From Rhodovarius crocodyli (GTDB taxonomy: Bacteria; Pseudomonadota; Alphaproteobacteria; Acetobacterales; Acetobacteraceae): a stretch of DNA of 64,000 nt. A program made the position numbers and the translations under genes. The notes under the pieces were generated by a model. That model was given only the letters and a program-made list of their open reading frames with translations. It was not told the origin of the DNA and searched no databases. How positions within the stretch are numbered: the stretch's first letter is position 1; each line of letters opens with the position of its first letter. Positions 38,496 to 47,687 of the stretch are shown here, in pieces. The stretch is from NCBI RefSeq assembly GCF_004005855.1, contig NZ_SACL01000004.1, positions 124,001-188,000 on the forward strand, written 5' to 3'.

Positions 38496-39353
38496 ATGGC
38501 CGCCGAATATATCCTGACCCTGTCCTGTCCCAACCGTCCGGGTATCGTGGCCGCGGTGGCCGAGGCGATCTTCCAGTACGGTGGCAACATCCGTGACGCC
38601 CAGCAGTATGACGACCAGGCGGCCACCCGCTTCTTCACGCGCATCATGCTGGACGACGCCGGCAACCTGAACCTCGACGGGCTGAAGGCCGAGATGGCGA
38701 AGGTGGCCGAGCGCTTCTCCATGCAATGGGCGATCCGCGACCGCTCGCAGAAGCGCCGGGTGATGCTGCTCGTCTCCAAGTTCGACCATTGCCTGGCCGA
38801 TATCCTGTATCGCTGGCGCATCGGTGAGCTGCCGATGGTGCCGACCGCCATCATCTCCAACCATCCGCTCGCGACCTACCCGCACCTGGACTTCACGGGC
38901 ATCCCCTTCTTCCACATGCCGATCTCCAAGGAGAGCAAGCCGGAGCAGGAAGCCCAGATCTGGAAGCTGGTGCAGGAGACGGAGACGGACCTCGTGGTGC
39001 TGGCGCGCTACATGCAGATCCTGTCGGATGACCTGGCGGGCAAGCTGGCCGGGCGCTGCATCAACATCCACCACTCCTTCCTGCCGGGCTTCAAGGGGGC
39101 GAAGCCCTATCACCAGGCGCATGCGCGCGGGGTGAAGCTGATCGGGGCCACCGCCCACTATGTGACGGCCGACCTGGATGAAGGGCCGATCATCGAGCAG
39201 GACGTGGAGCGCATCTCCCACAAGGACACGCCCGATGATCTTGTGCGCCAGGGCCGCGACATTGAGCGCCGCGTGCTGTCACGCGCGCTGACCTGGCACC
39301 TGGAGGACCGGGTGCTGATGAACGGCAGCCGTACCGTGGTGTTCCGCGACTGA
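38496..39353 (+). CDS. purU: Formyltetrahydrofolate deformylase PurU
   Basis: A 285-residue enzyme that hydrolyses 10-formyl-THF to formate and THF. The N-terminal ACT domain ([36 protein letters not shown]) is followed by a formyltransferase-fold domain. Its catalytic residues are N190 and H192 ([16 protein letters not shown]) and D228 ([13 protein letters not shown]), with the same spacing as GAR transformylase. I chose the ATG at 38496, giving the usual length; an ATG at 38466 adds ten residues. Confidence 0.94.
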   Translation: MAAEYILTLSCPNRPGIVAAVAEAIFQYGGNIRDAQQYDDQAATRFFTRIMLDDAGNLNLDGLKAEMAKVAERFSMQWAIRDRSQKRRVMLLVSKFDHCLADILYRWRIGELPMVPTAIISNHPLATYPHLDFTGIPFFHMPISKESKPEQEAQIWKLVQETETDLVVLARYMQILSDDLAGKLAGRCINIHHSFLPGFKGAKPYHQAHARGVKLIGATAHYVTADLDEGPIIEQDVERISHKDTPDDLVRQGRDIERRVLSRALTWHLEDRVLMNGSRTVVFRD

Positions 39354-39374
39354 TCGCAGCCGCCCGGCCGAGCC

Positions 39375-39401
39375 TGCGCCGCGGAGGTCCTCCGCCGCGC
39401 A
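39375..39401. terminator. Stem-loop between purU and the convergent Bug gene
   Basis: A 12-bp stem with one C-C mismatch (39375-39386 with 39390-39401) and a 3-base loop, 21 bases past either stop. It can serve both strands; no T-run is present. Confidence 0.5.
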
Positions 39402-39421
39402 GCCCTCAGGTCGGTTGAGCC

Positions 39422-40396
39422 TCAGCCGCGCAGGCGGTCACCTGCCGCCTGCACGATGGCGCCATAGCGCGCCACCTCGGCCTTCAGATAGTCGGCGGCG
39501 GCCGAGGGCGGCGAAGGGCGCGCCGGGTCCAGGCCGGATTCGGTCAGGCGGGCCGCGGTGGGCGCATCGGTCAGCGTCTCGGCCATGGCGCGCGACCAGA
39601 TCTGCTGGATCTCCGCCGACATGCCCGGCGGGCCCAGCAGCATGTACCAGGTGATCAGGTCGAAATCGGGGAAGCCGGCCTCGGCCATGGTGGGCACATT
39701 CGGCAGGCTGGCGGCGCGGCTGGGGCCCGAGACGGCCAGCGCCCTGAGCGTGCCGCCGCGCAGGTGGCCCGCCGCCGAGCTGAGCACCGAGAAGCCGAAG
39801 CCCGTCTCCTGCTTCATCACCGCTTCCAGCATCTGGCTGCCGCCACGATAGGTGACGTGCGTCACCGCCGGCATGCCGCCCGGCACTTTCTGCAGGAACA
39901 GCTCGGTCGCCAGCTGCGGCGTGGAGCCGATGCCCGAGGAAGCATAGGAAGCGCGCCCCGCATTGGCGCGCAGCCAGGCCAGCAGCCCGGCCACGTCCTG
40001 CGCCGGATGATCGGGGGCCACCACCAGCACCATGGGCGTCGTGCCCCAGATGGACAGCGGGGTGAAATCCGCCGCCGGGTTGATGGCGACGTTGGGGTTC
40101 ACCAGCGGCGCGATCACCAGGGAGGACGGGTCGGCGATCACCACCGTATGGCCGTCGGCCGGCAGGCGCTTGATGTAGTTCAGCGCCAGCGTGCCGCCGG
40201 CACCGGGGCGGTTTTCCACCACCACGGTCTGGCCCAGCGCCTGGGAGATGCGGGGCGCGGCGATGCGCGCCGCGATGTCGGAGGAGCCGCCGGCGGCGAA
40301 GCCGTTGACGATGGTCACCACCCGGTCCGGGAACGCGGCTTGCGCCACCCCTGGGATCAGGGCGGGCAAGGCAAGGGCAAGGCGACGTGTCAGCAT
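39422..40396 (-). CDS. Tripartite tricarboxylate transporter (Bug/TctC) binding protein, orphan
   Basis: A 324-residue periplasmic protein with signal peptide MLTRRLALALPALIPGVAQA, then the Bug opening FPDRVVTIVNGFAAGGSSDIAARI and VENRPGAGGTLALNYI. Bug proteins bind carboxylates or amides. No TctA/TctB membrane genes are near, as often in bug-rich genomes. It is transcribed after pxpA with a 19-base gap, so the two may share a substrate. Confidence 0.9.
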   Translation of the reverse strand: MLTRRLALALPALIPGVAQAAFPDRVVTIVNGFAAGGSSDIAARIAAPRISQALGQTVVVENRPGAGGTLALNYIKRLPADGHTVVIADPSSLVIAPLVNPNVAINPAADFTPLSIWGTTPMVLVVAPDHPAQDVAGLLAWLRANAGRASYASSGIGSTPQLATELFLQKVPGGMPAVTHVTYRGGSQMLEAVMKQETGFGFSVLSSAAGHLRGGTLRALAVSGPSRAASLPNVPTMAEAGFPDFDLITWYMLLGPPGMSAEIQQIWSRAMAETLTDAPTAARLTESGLDPARPSPPSAAADYLKAEVARYGAIVQAAGDRLRG

Positions 40397-40415
40397 CCGG
40401 CAACTCCTACTCAGG

Positions 40416-41186
40416 TTACAGGCCCATCTCGGGCAGGGTCTTCAGCTCGACACCAGCCGCGATCAGGGCTTCGCGGGTGGCGCGGCCGACGATTTCGGCG
40501 GTGGGTTCATCGGCGTGCAGGCACAGGGAGTGCACTTCCACCGGGATGCGCTTGCCGCTGCGGGTGACAATCACCTTGTCCACCACCATGGCCACCGCCT
40601 GGGCGGCGGCGCGGGCCGGGTCCTTGTGGACGGCATCCGCGTTGAAGCGGGAGGTGATGTTGCCGTCATCGTCGTACATGCGGTCGATATAGCCCTCGAC
40701 CGCGAAGCGCAGGCCGTGGCGGTGGGCCGCCTTCTCGATATGCGAATGCGCGAGGCCCACATAGATCAGGCTGGGGTCCACGCCCTTCACGCCGCGCGCC
40801 ATGGCATCCGCCACATCGGCATCCACGATGCCCACATTATGCAGGGCGCCGTGGGGCTTCACATGCGTCACCTTGGTGCCGTGCATCGCCGCGATGCCCA
40901 TCAGCGCGCCGATCTGGTAGGCGACGAGGTATTCGATATCGCGCGGGTTCATCTTCATCGCGCGGCGGCCGAAGCCCCAGATGTCGTTATAGCCCGGGTG
41001 CGCGCCGACCGAGACGCCGTGCTTCAGCGCCAGCGCCACCGTCTCATGCATCACGGTCGGGTCGCCGGCGCTCATGCCGCAGGCGATGTTGGCGCTGTTG
41101 ATCAGCGGCATCACCGCCGGGTCATTGCCCTTGTGCCAGGTGCCGAAGCTCTCGCCGATATCGGCGTTGATGTTGACGACGGGCAA
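40416..41186 (-). CDS. pxpA: LamB/YcsF family protein, 5-oxoprolinase subunit A-like
   Basis: A 256-residue PxpA-type protein with the N-terminal motif NINADIGESFGTW, then ANIACGMSAGDP and GAHPGYND. I chose TTG at 41186 because AGGAGAG lies just upstream and the conserved motif starts at residue 4; longer starts lack both. With PxpB/PxpC it cleaves 5-oxoproline, but neither partner gene is in this window. Confidence 0.85.
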   Translation of the reverse strand: MPVVNINADIGESFGTWHKGNDPAVMPLINSANIACGMSAGDPTVMHETVALALKHGVSVGAHPGYNDIWGFGRRAMKMNPRDIEYLVAYQIGALMGIAAMHGTKVTHVKPHGALHNVGIVDADVADAMARGVKGVDPSLIYVGLAHSHIEKAAHRHGLRFAVEGYIDRMYDDDGNITSRFNADAVHKDPARAAAQAVAMVVDKVIVTRSGKRIPVEVHSLCLHADEPTAEIVGRATREALIAAGVELKTLPEMGL

Positions 41187-41233
41187 GGGGACTCTCCTAA
41201 CAGGACGATTGTGAAACGGTTGTAACCGGCAGC

Positions 41234-42193
41234 CTAGACCGGAACGGCGGCCAATTGAGCCGCCATGGCGGGCGAAAGGTTCGCACCGCACAGCAAAGTG
41301 GCGACCTGCCGCCGCGCGAAGCGATGCGGCTGCGCCAGGATGGCGGCGACGCCGACAGCGCCCGAGGGCTCGACATTGTGGCCCAGGTGGCGGCGCAGCA
41401 GCACCATGGCGCGGAAGATCTCATCCTCCGACACCGACATGATCTCGTCGTAGAGGCCGCGCAGGGTGTCGAGCGCCTCGGGAATCGGCACGCGGATGGC
41501 GATGCCGTCGGCGATGGTGTCGGCCTTCTCGGTCTCAAGCGCCTGGCCGGCATCGAGGGACAGCATCATGGAGGGCGCCTGCGCCGCGACCACGGCCACG
41601 ATGCGCGTGCCGGGCGCGGCATCGCGCAGCGCCGCCCCCACCCCGGCCAGCAGCGCGCCATTGCCGAGCGGCACGATCATCGTGTCGAACGGGCCGGCGG
41701 CCGCGATCTCAAGCCCCATGGTGCCGGCGCCCTCCGCGATGGCGGGCTCCAGCCCGTCCTCGACGAAGCGCAGGCCGGTCGAGGCGGCGAAGCGCTTCGC
41801 CGCCGCCTTGGCCGCGTCGAAATCCTGGCCTGCCAGCCGCACATCGGCGCCGAAGCCGCGCATGGCCTCGATCTTCAGCGGGTTGGCGGTCTCGGCCGCA
41901 AAGACGGTGCACGCATGGCCGCGACGGGTCGCGGCGCGCGCCAGCCCCTGCCCGAAATTGCCCGCCGAGGCACAGACGATGGCCTCGCCGGGCGTGAGTT
42001 CGGTCGCGACGAAGAACTCCGCGCCGCGCCCCTTGAAGGAGCCGATGGGGTTTTGGAACTCGACCTTGGCCGCGAGCGTGCAGCCGAGTACCGCATCCAG
42101 CCCTGGCGAGCGCGCCATGGGGCTGTTCAGGAAATCGGGGTCGATCAGGGCGGAAGCGGCGCGAATGCGCGTGATGTCGATGGGGCGGGGCAT
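41234..42193 (-). CDS. PLP-dependent threonine/serine dehydratase-like enzyme
   Basis: A 319-residue fold-type II PLP enzyme. The PLP lysine K54 lies in NPIGSFKGRGAEFF, the Asn-containing substrate loop in CASAGNFGQGLA and the phosphate-binding Gly loop in PLGNGALLAGVG. Relatives are threonine/serine dehydratases and hydroxyaspartate dehydratases or racemases. The ATG at 42193 is 84 bases from the divergent Lrp-type regulator, which probably controls it. Confidence 0.85.
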   Translation of the reverse strand: MPRPIDITRIRAASALIDPDFLNSPMARSPGLDAVLGCTLAAKVEFQNPIGSFKGRGAEFFVATELTPGEAIVCASAGNFGQGLARAATRRGHACTVFAAETANPLKIEAMRGFGADVRLAGQDFDAAKAAAKRFAASTGLRFVEDGLEPAIAEGAGTMGLEIAAAGPFDTMIVPLGNGALLAGVGAALRDAAPGTRIVAVVAAQAPSMMLSLDAGQALETEKADTIADGIAIRVPIPEALDTLRGLYDEIMSVSEDEIFRAMVLLRRHLGHNVEPSGAVGVAAILAQPHRFARRQVATLLCGANLSPAMAAQLAAVPV

Positions 42194-42277
42194 GCGCGCA
42201 TCATGCCGGCGCAGCGTGCGGCCGGGCCGCGATTCTGGCGCTGTGATCGGGTTTTTCCCGCGCTGTATCGTGGCATC

Positions 42278-42742
42278 ATGCGGCGCATGGACAGCTTCGA
42301 CCGCCGTATCCTCGATGCCATGCAGCGCGACGCCCGCCGCCCCGCCGAGGCGATCGGCGCGGAGATCGGCCTGTCGGCCTCTGCCGTCCAGCGCCGCCAG
42401 GCCCGCCTGCGCGAGGAAGGGGCCATCACCGCCGAGATCGCGGTCGTGGACCAGAAGCTCGCCGGCCGGCCCTTGACCCTGCTGCTGGATATCGAGCTGG
42501 AGCGCGAGCGCCCTGAACTGCTCGCGAGCTTCAAGCGCTGGATCGTGGCCGAGCCCGCGGTGCAGGAGGCCTGGTACGTCACCGGCGACCGCGACTACGT
42601 GCTGATCGTGACCGCGCGCGACATCCAGGAATACGACGAGCTGACCCAGCGCATGGTGGCCGAGAACGCCAATATCCGCCGCTTCAACACCCGCGTGGCG
42701 CTGGGCACGCTGAAGCGCGGGCTGGCCGTTCCGATGGGTTAG
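42278..42742 (+). CDS. Lrp/AsnC-family transcriptional regulator
   Basis: A 154-residue regulator: N-terminal helix-turn-helix (FDRRILDAMQRDARRPAEAIGAEIGLSASAVQRRQARLREEGAI) and a C-terminal RAM ligand-binding domain (VQEAWYVTGDRDYVLIVTARDIQEYDEL). The ATG at 42287 (MDSFDRR) is an equally good start. It is divergent from the dehydratase-like gene, a standard layout for an amino-acid-responsive regulator and its target. Confidence 0.9.
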   Translation: MRRMDSFDRRILDAMQRDARRPAEAIGAEIGLSASAVQRRQARLREEGAITAEIAVVDQKLAGRPLTLLLDIELERERPELLASFKRWIVAEPAVQEAWYVTGDRDYVLIVTARDIQEYDELTQRMVAENANIRRFNTRVALGTLKRGLAVPMG

Positions 42743-43911
42743 CCCGGCACCGAGGGATCGGTCAGCCGCTCGTATTCCTCCAGCGCGAAGCGGTCCGTCA
42801 TGCCGGCGATGTAGTCGCCCACCACGCGGGCGCTGGCCGGCGTGCCGGGTGCTCCCGCCTTCTCGCGCCAATGGCCGGGCAGCATCTGCGGCGCGCCGTG
42901 CAGCAGCTGGAACAGCATCTGCACCACCCGCTTGGACTTGCCCATGGTGCGGTTCACGCGCCAGTGGCGGTACATGCGCTCGAACAGAAAGGCGCGGACG
43001 GCCTTGTTCGCGTCGTCCATGGCCTGGCTGAAGGCCACCACGGCGCGCGGGGCGGCGCGGATGCCGTCGGCGTCGGCGGGGTCCAGCGCCTCGATGCGGC
43101 GGCTGGTTTCGGCCACCACGTCGTTGATCATGCGGCCGATCACGCGGCGGACCATCTCAGGCGCCAGCCGGTCGGGCGAGACGCCGGGATGCTGGATCTT
43201 CACCTCGTCCAGCGCCTCACGCGGGAGCGGCAGGGCGGCCACTTCCTCCAGCGTGAACAGGCCGGCGCGAAGGCCGTCCTCCAGGTCGTGGTTGTTGTAG
43301 GCGATGTCGTCGGCCAGGGCCGCCGCCTGCGCCTCGGCCGAGGGCCAGCTGCCCAGGTCGAGGCTGTGCCGGAAATCGTATTCCGCGATGTAGCCGCTGG
43401 GGCTGCGCACCGGGCCGTTGTGCTTGGCCAGGCCTTCCAGCGTCTCCCAGGTCAGGTTCAGCCCGTCGAAGCCGGCATAGCGGCGTTCGAGTTGCGTCAC
43501 ATGCTTCAGCGACTGCGCGTTGTGGTCGAAGCCGCCATGGCTGCGCATGGAGGCGTTCAGCGCCTCCTCACCCGCATGGCCGAAGGGCGGGTGGCCCAGG
43601 TCATGCGCGAGCGCCAGGGCCTCGGCCAACTCCTCGTCCAGCCGCAGGCGGCGGGCCAGGCTGCGGGCGATCTGCGCCACTTCCAGGCTGTGGGTCAGGC
43701 GGGTGCGATAGTGGTCGCCCTCATGGAAGATGAACACCTGCGTCTTGTATTGCAGGCGGCGGAAGGCGCGGGAATGCAGGATGCGGTCCCGGTCGCGCTG
43801 GTATGGGCTGCGGGATTTGTCCTCCGTTTCCGCATGCAGGCGCCCGCGGGAGGCATCGGCATGCACGGCCCAGGGGGCCAGGGAGCGGTAGAACTGGAAC
43901 GGCGGCGTCAT
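42739..43911 (-). CDS. Deoxyguanosinetriphosphate triphosphohydrolase-like protein
   Basis: A 390-residue HD-domain hydrolase. Metal ligands are H74 (RLTHSLEVAQ) and the H103-D104 pair (LAHDLGHPPFGHAG); the dGTPase N-terminus RSPYQRDRDRILHSRAFRRLQYKTQVF is well conserved. I start at the ATG at 43911 (MTPPFQFYRSLAPWAV). Such proteins split dNTPs to deoxynucleoside and triphosphate. The stop codon interlocks with the Lrp gene stop (TTAG). Confidence 0.92.
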   Translation of the reverse strand: MTPPFQFYRSLAPWAVHADASRGRLHAETEDKSRSPYQRDRDRILHSRAFRRLQYKTQVFIFHEGDHYRTRLTHSLEVAQIARSLARRLRLDEELAEALALAHDLGHPPFGHAGEEALNASMRSHGGFDHNAQSLKHVTQLERRYAGFDGLNLTWETLEGLAKHNGPVRSPSGYIAEYDFRHSLDLGSWPSAEAQAAALADDIAYNNHDLEDGLRAGLFTLEEVAALPLPREALDEVKIQHPGVSPDRLAPEMVRRVIGRMINDVVAETSRRIEALDPADADGIRAAPRAVVAFSQAMDDANKAVRAFLFERMYRHWRVNRTMGKSKRVVQMLFQLLHGAPQMLPGHWREKAGAPGTPASARVVGDYIAGMTDRFALEEYERLTDPSVPG

Positions 43912-44022
43912 GCGAAAGCGGTAACAGTGCCCGTCCCGCGCCGCAATCAAGCCTTGCGCGATGCGGGGGCTGAAATCACATCAAGGCAACGCTATGTTGG
44001 CGCCCTATAGGAGTCACTGCCC

Positions 44023-44355
44023 ATGACGGACCGTTTCCTGGTCACGCCGCGCGCGGCCGCCGAGATTTCGTCCATCGCCACCCGCCAGGGCCAGCCCGGC
44101 GCCGCCCTGCGCGTCGCCGTGGAAGCCGGCGGCTGCTCGGGCATGCGCTATGATTTCGGCCTGGCCGAGGCGAGCGAGCCCGACGACCTGGTCGTCGAGC
44201 AGGACGGCGTGCGGGTGCTGGTGGACAGCACCAGCCTGGAGTTCCTGGAAGGGGCGACGCTGGACTGGCACGACAGCCTGATGGGCAGCCACTTCAAGGT
44301 GGTGAACCCGCAGGCCGCGAGTGGGTGCGGCTGCGGGGTCAGCTTCGCGGTCTAG
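44023..44355 (+). CDS. A-type Fe-S carrier (ErpA/IscA-like)
   Basis: A 110-residue A-type carrier with C38 (EAGGCSGMRYDFGL), C102 and C104 (SGCGCGVSFAV). It has a TAGGAG ribosome site about ten bases upstream and is divergent from the dGTPase-like gene. It is separate from the suf operon copy at 16086 and might be the ErpA-type carrier delivering clusters to particular targets. Confidence 0.92.
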   Translation: MTDRFLVTPRAAAEISSIATRQGQPGAALRVAVEAGGCSGMRYDFGLAEASEPDDLVVEQDGVRVLVDSTSLEFLEGATLDWHDSLMGSHFKVVNPQAASGCGCGVSFAV

Positions 44356-45392
44356 GCTAGGCTCCAGATCAGGTCGGGCGCCGGGGGCACCTGCCCGGCT
44401 TCGACTTTCTTCACCACCTCGACCAGCGCGGCATTCACGGGCGTGGGGATGCCCAGCTCCCTGCCCCGTGTGACGACCAGCCCGTTCAGAAACTCGATCT
44501 CTGTCCGGCGGCCCTTGGCGATGTCCTGGCCCATGGAAGGCAGATGCGCGCCCCCACCCGGCTTCTGGGTGTCGGCGAGGCGCTGGGCGTCGAAGGTGGC
44601 CTTGGCCTCGGGATCGCCCTCGCCCGCGCGCGCGATGGTTTCCGGATCCAGATGCAGGATCTCGCCGAGATGACGGCCCAACCCCTGGGCGACCCGGACC
44701 GCCTCCGAGCCGAGCCGCGCGGAAACGCCACGGATGCGGTCATCGGCCACGGCATCGCGTGACACCAAGCCTGTGGCTGCGGCAATGCCGTTGCCCATCG
44801 CGTTGATGATCAGCTTGGTCCAGCGCTCATCCAGCAGGCTGTCGGTCACGGTCGTGCTGTCCGAGAGCTCCAGGAGCTTGCCCACCTGCCGCGCACGGTC
44901 GGACGCGCCGCCTGTCATCTCGCCCACGCGGAAGACGGTGTGCGCGGCACCCTGCTTGCCCGAGGCCCGGCGCACCAGTCCCGGCCCGACCAGCTCCACC
45001 GTGATTGAACTGGCGATGGCACCGAGCACCCGGTCGGCGCCCACCACGCTGGCGATCGCATCCTCGTTCAGCCCGTTCTGCAGCGACACGACGAAGCCAT
45101 CCTTGGCCAGCAGCGGCGCGATGGCGGCGGTGGACGCCACGGTGTCATAAGATTTGACGCTGATGAAGGCGATGTCGAATGGCCCGCGTGCTCGGGAAAC
45201 GTCGGTCACCGCCTGTGCCTGGACCGTCAGGTCCGGCACATCCCGCAGGTGCCTGATGGTCAGGCCCTGGTCGCGGATCGCATCGACATGTGCCTGCCAG
45301 GCATCGATGAACACCACATCGTGGCCGGCCGCTACCATATGCGCGCCCACATAGCCGCCGACGGCGCCCGCACCCATGATTGCTATACGCAT
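44352..45392 (-). CDS. Ketopantoate reductase-family oxidoreductase (PanE/ApbA-like)
   Basis: A 346-residue NADP-dependent reductase. The N-terminus MRIAIMGAGAVGGYVGAHM is the cofactor motif, and ERWTKLIINAMGN carries the catalytic Lys region of the family. It is longer than E. coli PanE, and many paralogues act on other 2-keto acids, so pantothenate synthesis is not certain. The start is the ATG at 45392. It lies 19 bases after a Bug protein gene; the pair probably forms one unit. Confidence 0.85.
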   Translation of the reverse strand: MRIAIMGAGAVGGYVGAHMVAAGHDVVFIDAWQAHVDAIRDQGLTIRHLRDVPDLTVQAQAVTDVSRARGPFDIAFISVKSYDTVASTAAIAPLLAKDGFVVSLQNGLNEDAIASVVGADRVLGAIASSITVELVGPGLVRRASGKQGAAHTVFRVGEMTGGASDRARQVGKLLELSDSTTVTDSLLDERWTKLIINAMGNGIAAATGLVSRDAVADDRIRGVSARLGSEAVRVAQGLGRHLGEILHLDPETIARAGEGDPEAKATFDAQRLADTQKPGGGAHLPSMGQDIAKGRRTEIEFLNGLVVTRGRELGIPTPVNAALVEVVKKVEAGQVPPAPDLIWSLA

Positions 45393-45411
45393 TGTTCTGA
45401 CTTTCCTCGTT

Positions 45412-46386
45412 TTATTCCGGTGTGACGCCGGCAGCGACGATGATGGCACGCCAGCGCGTCATCTCCTCGGCCAGGAAGCGCTGGTGGAAGGCGGGGGTGG
45501 CCTGCTCCTCGCTGGCGGGCGAGGTCACAAGCTCCTCGAAGCGGGTGCGGACACGCGGGTCCGCCATGGCCGCCCGAATTGCGACCGCGATGCGCTGCTG
45601 GATCGGCTCCGGCAGGTTCGCGGGGCCGTAGATCCCGTGCCAGGTGGACATCGCGATGCTCGGCACCCCAGCCTCCGCCGTGGTCGGCAGATCAGGCAGG
45701 GCAGCAACCCGTGCGGGGGAACTGACGGCCCAGGCGCGGATCGAACGGTTGTTCACATAGGGTGTGGTGCTGGTCGCCTGGTCGCACATGATGTCGAGAC
45801 GCCCGGCCATCAGCTCGCTCATCGCGGGTGCCGTGCCGCGGAAGTTCACCATGGTAGCGCGGGCGCCCGCCGCATGCTGGGTCAGCATCGCGCACAGGTT
45901 GGAGGATGAGCCGAGGCCGGCAGCGCCGAAGTTGATCCCCTCGCCATCCCGCCGCAGCCGCCCCAGCAGCCCGGCGAAATCCTCAGCGGGGAAGTCAGGG
46001 CGCGTGACGATGGTCATCGCGGCCTCCGACACCAGGCCGAGCGGGGTGAAGCTGCCCGGCACCTCATAGGGCAGGCGCCGGTACATGGAGGGGCTGGCAG
46101 CGAAGCCCACATTGTTGATCAGGAGAGAGTATCCGTCCGGCCGCTGCTGCGACACGCGCAGCGGGGCCACGGTGGAACCGCCGATCGCCTCCACCACCAC
46201 GGTCTGGCCGAGATTTTCCGACATCGGCACTGCGATGATGCGGGCGATGGTGTCGGTCGGTCCGCCCGCCGCGCCGGCGACATTCAATACGATGGAGCGG
46301 GACGGGAACGCTTCAGTCTGCGCGGAAGCCGGAGAGGCAAGGATAGCCAGCGACGCGGCCGCCAGCCAGCGACGAGCATGTTTCAC
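45412..46386 (-). CDS. Tripartite tricarboxylate transporter (Bug/TctC) binding protein, orphan
   Basis: A 324-residue Bug protein: signal peptide WLAAASLAILASPASAQ, then FPSRSIVLNVAGAAGGPTDTIARIIA and LGQTVVVEAIGGSTVAPLRVSQ. No TctAB genes are nearby. It is upstream of the ketopantoate-reductase-like gene on the same strand, which may act on the captured acid (inference). Confidence 0.9.
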   Translation of the reverse strand: MKHARRWLAAASLAILASPASAQTEAFPSRSIVLNVAGAAGGPTDTIARIIAVPMSENLGQTVVVEAIGGSTVAPLRVSQQRPDGYSLLINNVGFAASPSMYRRLPYEVPGSFTPLGLVSEAAMTIVTRPDFPAEDFAGLLGRLRRDGEGINFGAAGLGSSSNLCAMLTQHAAGARATMVNFRGTAPAMSELMAGRLDIMCDQATSTTPYVNNRSIRAWAVSSPARVAALPDLPTTAEAGVPSIAMSTWHGIYGPANLPEPIQQRIAVAIRAAMADPRVRTRFEELVTSPASEEQATPAFHQRFLAEEMTRWRAIIVAAGVTPE

Positions 46387-46445
46387 GAGTTTCCCCCATT
46401 CTTTTTATGGAAGGAAGGCTAAGGCGCCAGCCGGAACTCCGCAAA

Positions 46446-46976
46446 TCACGCTGACGCCGGACTGACCCGCAGAATGCCCTCGTAATCCGCCTTGCCGATC
46501 GGCACGCCGCGCTGGCGCAAAATGTCGTAGGCGGTGACGGCGTGAAAATGGAAGTTGGGCAACGAGAAAGAGAGAAAGAAGGTCTCCGAGGTAAAGGCCA
46601 GCCGTCGTGGGCCGATTTGCAGATCCAGCTTCCGGCCGGACCAGCCATTAACCTCCTCGGGCCGTAATGCCTTCAGGTCCCGCTCCGCCTCCGCGATCAT
46701 CTGCCGCAGTTCGGCGAACGGGACGGCGCCGCGCAGTTTGCGCGGCGCGAAGACGCCATCCCGCATCGCCAGCATCGACCAGTAGGAGTGGTGGGCCACG
46801 CATTCCACCTGGAAGTGGAAGGGTGCCATGTCCTCGATCAGCCGCGCTTCCACGAGACTGTCCGGGTCGATGCCTGTGCTCAGGCAGTGCTCGACCGTGC
46901 GGTCCATGAAACCACCGACGGCGCTCACGGTCTGCGTGTAGGTCGGCACGCAGAGCTCGTAGAGCGACATCGCCAT
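46446..46976 (-). CDS. DUF1993 domain protein
   Basis: A 176-residue protein of the DUF1993 family (MSLYELCVPTYTQTVSAVGGFMDRTVEH at the start, LPNFHFHAVTAYDILRQRGVPIGKADY near the end). The fold resembles DinB-like four-helix bundles with a possible metal site; function unknown. It begins three bases after the livF-type stop, so it rides on the Liv-type operon. Confidence 0.85.
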   Translation of the reverse strand: MAMSLYELCVPTYTQTVSAVGGFMDRTVEHCLSTGIDPDSLVEARLIEDMAPFHFQVECVAHHSYWSMLAMRDGVFAPRKLRGAVPFAELRQMIAEAERDLKALRPEEVNGWSGRKLDLQIGPRRLAFTSETFFLSFSLPNFHFHAVTAYDILRQRGVPIGKADYEGILRVSPASA

Positions 46977-46979
46977 AGA

Positions 46980-47687
46980 TCAGAACAACTCCATCAGCAC
47001 CGAGTGATCCGACAGTTCCGCCGGCGTGCCCTCGCGGATCAGCCGGCCGCTGCGCATGACCAGCACGCGGTCGGACACCGCGAAGGCCTCATGCACATTC
47101 TGCTCGACCAGCAGCATGGACATCCCCCGCGACTTCACCAGCGCCGCGATGGGTTCCATCAGGTCCTGGAACAGCTTCGGCGCCAGCCCGATCGAGGGCT
47201 CATCCAGCAGCAGCGCCTTGGGCCGCGTCAGCAGGGCACGCGCGATGGAGACCATCTGCTGCTGCCCGCCCGAGAGCGTGCCCGCGCGCCGCGTGCGGAA
47301 CTCCTTGATGCGCGGCAGGATCTCCAGCACTTCCTCGATCCGCAGCGCGCCCTCCGCCTTGGGCACGCCGGCCGACCACAGGGCCAGGCCGAAGATCTCC
47401 TCGCAGGTCAGGTCGGGGAACACCCCCCTGCCCTCCGGAACCAGCGCGATGCCGGCCGCGCCCAGTGCCGCGGGTTCGTGGCGCGGCAATGTCTGGCCGA
47501 ACACCGTGATGCTGCCGGCCGTCGGCCGGTGCAGGCCGAACAGGCAGCGCATGAGCGTCGATTTGCCCGCGCCGTTATGGCCGATGATGCACAGCGCCTC
47601 GCCCTCGTTCAGGGTCAGGTTGATGTCCTGCAGCACCTCGCGCCCGCCATAGCCGGCGGCGAGGCCGGTCGCCTGGATGGCGCTCAT
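46980..47687 (-). CDS. Branched-chain-amino-acid-type ABC transporter ATPase (LivF-like)
   Basis: A 235-residue ATPase: Walker A GHNGAGKSTLM, signature LSGGQQQMVSIARAL, Walker B LLLDEPSIGLAP, plus the LivF hallmark GIALVPEGRGVFPDLT. The ATG at 47687 overlaps the LivG-like stop (ATGA). It powers the Liv-type importer encoded upstream. Confidence 0.93.
   Translation of the reverse strand: MSAIQATGLAAGYGGREVLQDINLTLNEGEALCIIGHNGAGKSTLMRCLFGLHRPTAGSITVFGQTLPRHEPAALGAAGIALVPEGRGVFPDLTCEEIFGLALWSAGVPKAEGALRIEEVLEILPRIKEFRTRRAGTLSGGQQQMVSIARALLTRPKALLLDEPSIGLAPKLFQDLMEPIAALVKSRGMSMLLVEQNVHEAFAVSDRVLVMRSGRLIREGTPAELSDHSVLMELF

Noticed and set aside
41217-41228. CGGTT-GT-AACCG inverted repeat upstream of pxpA
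   Set aside because: Arms of only five bases and no regulator nearby; not better than chance.
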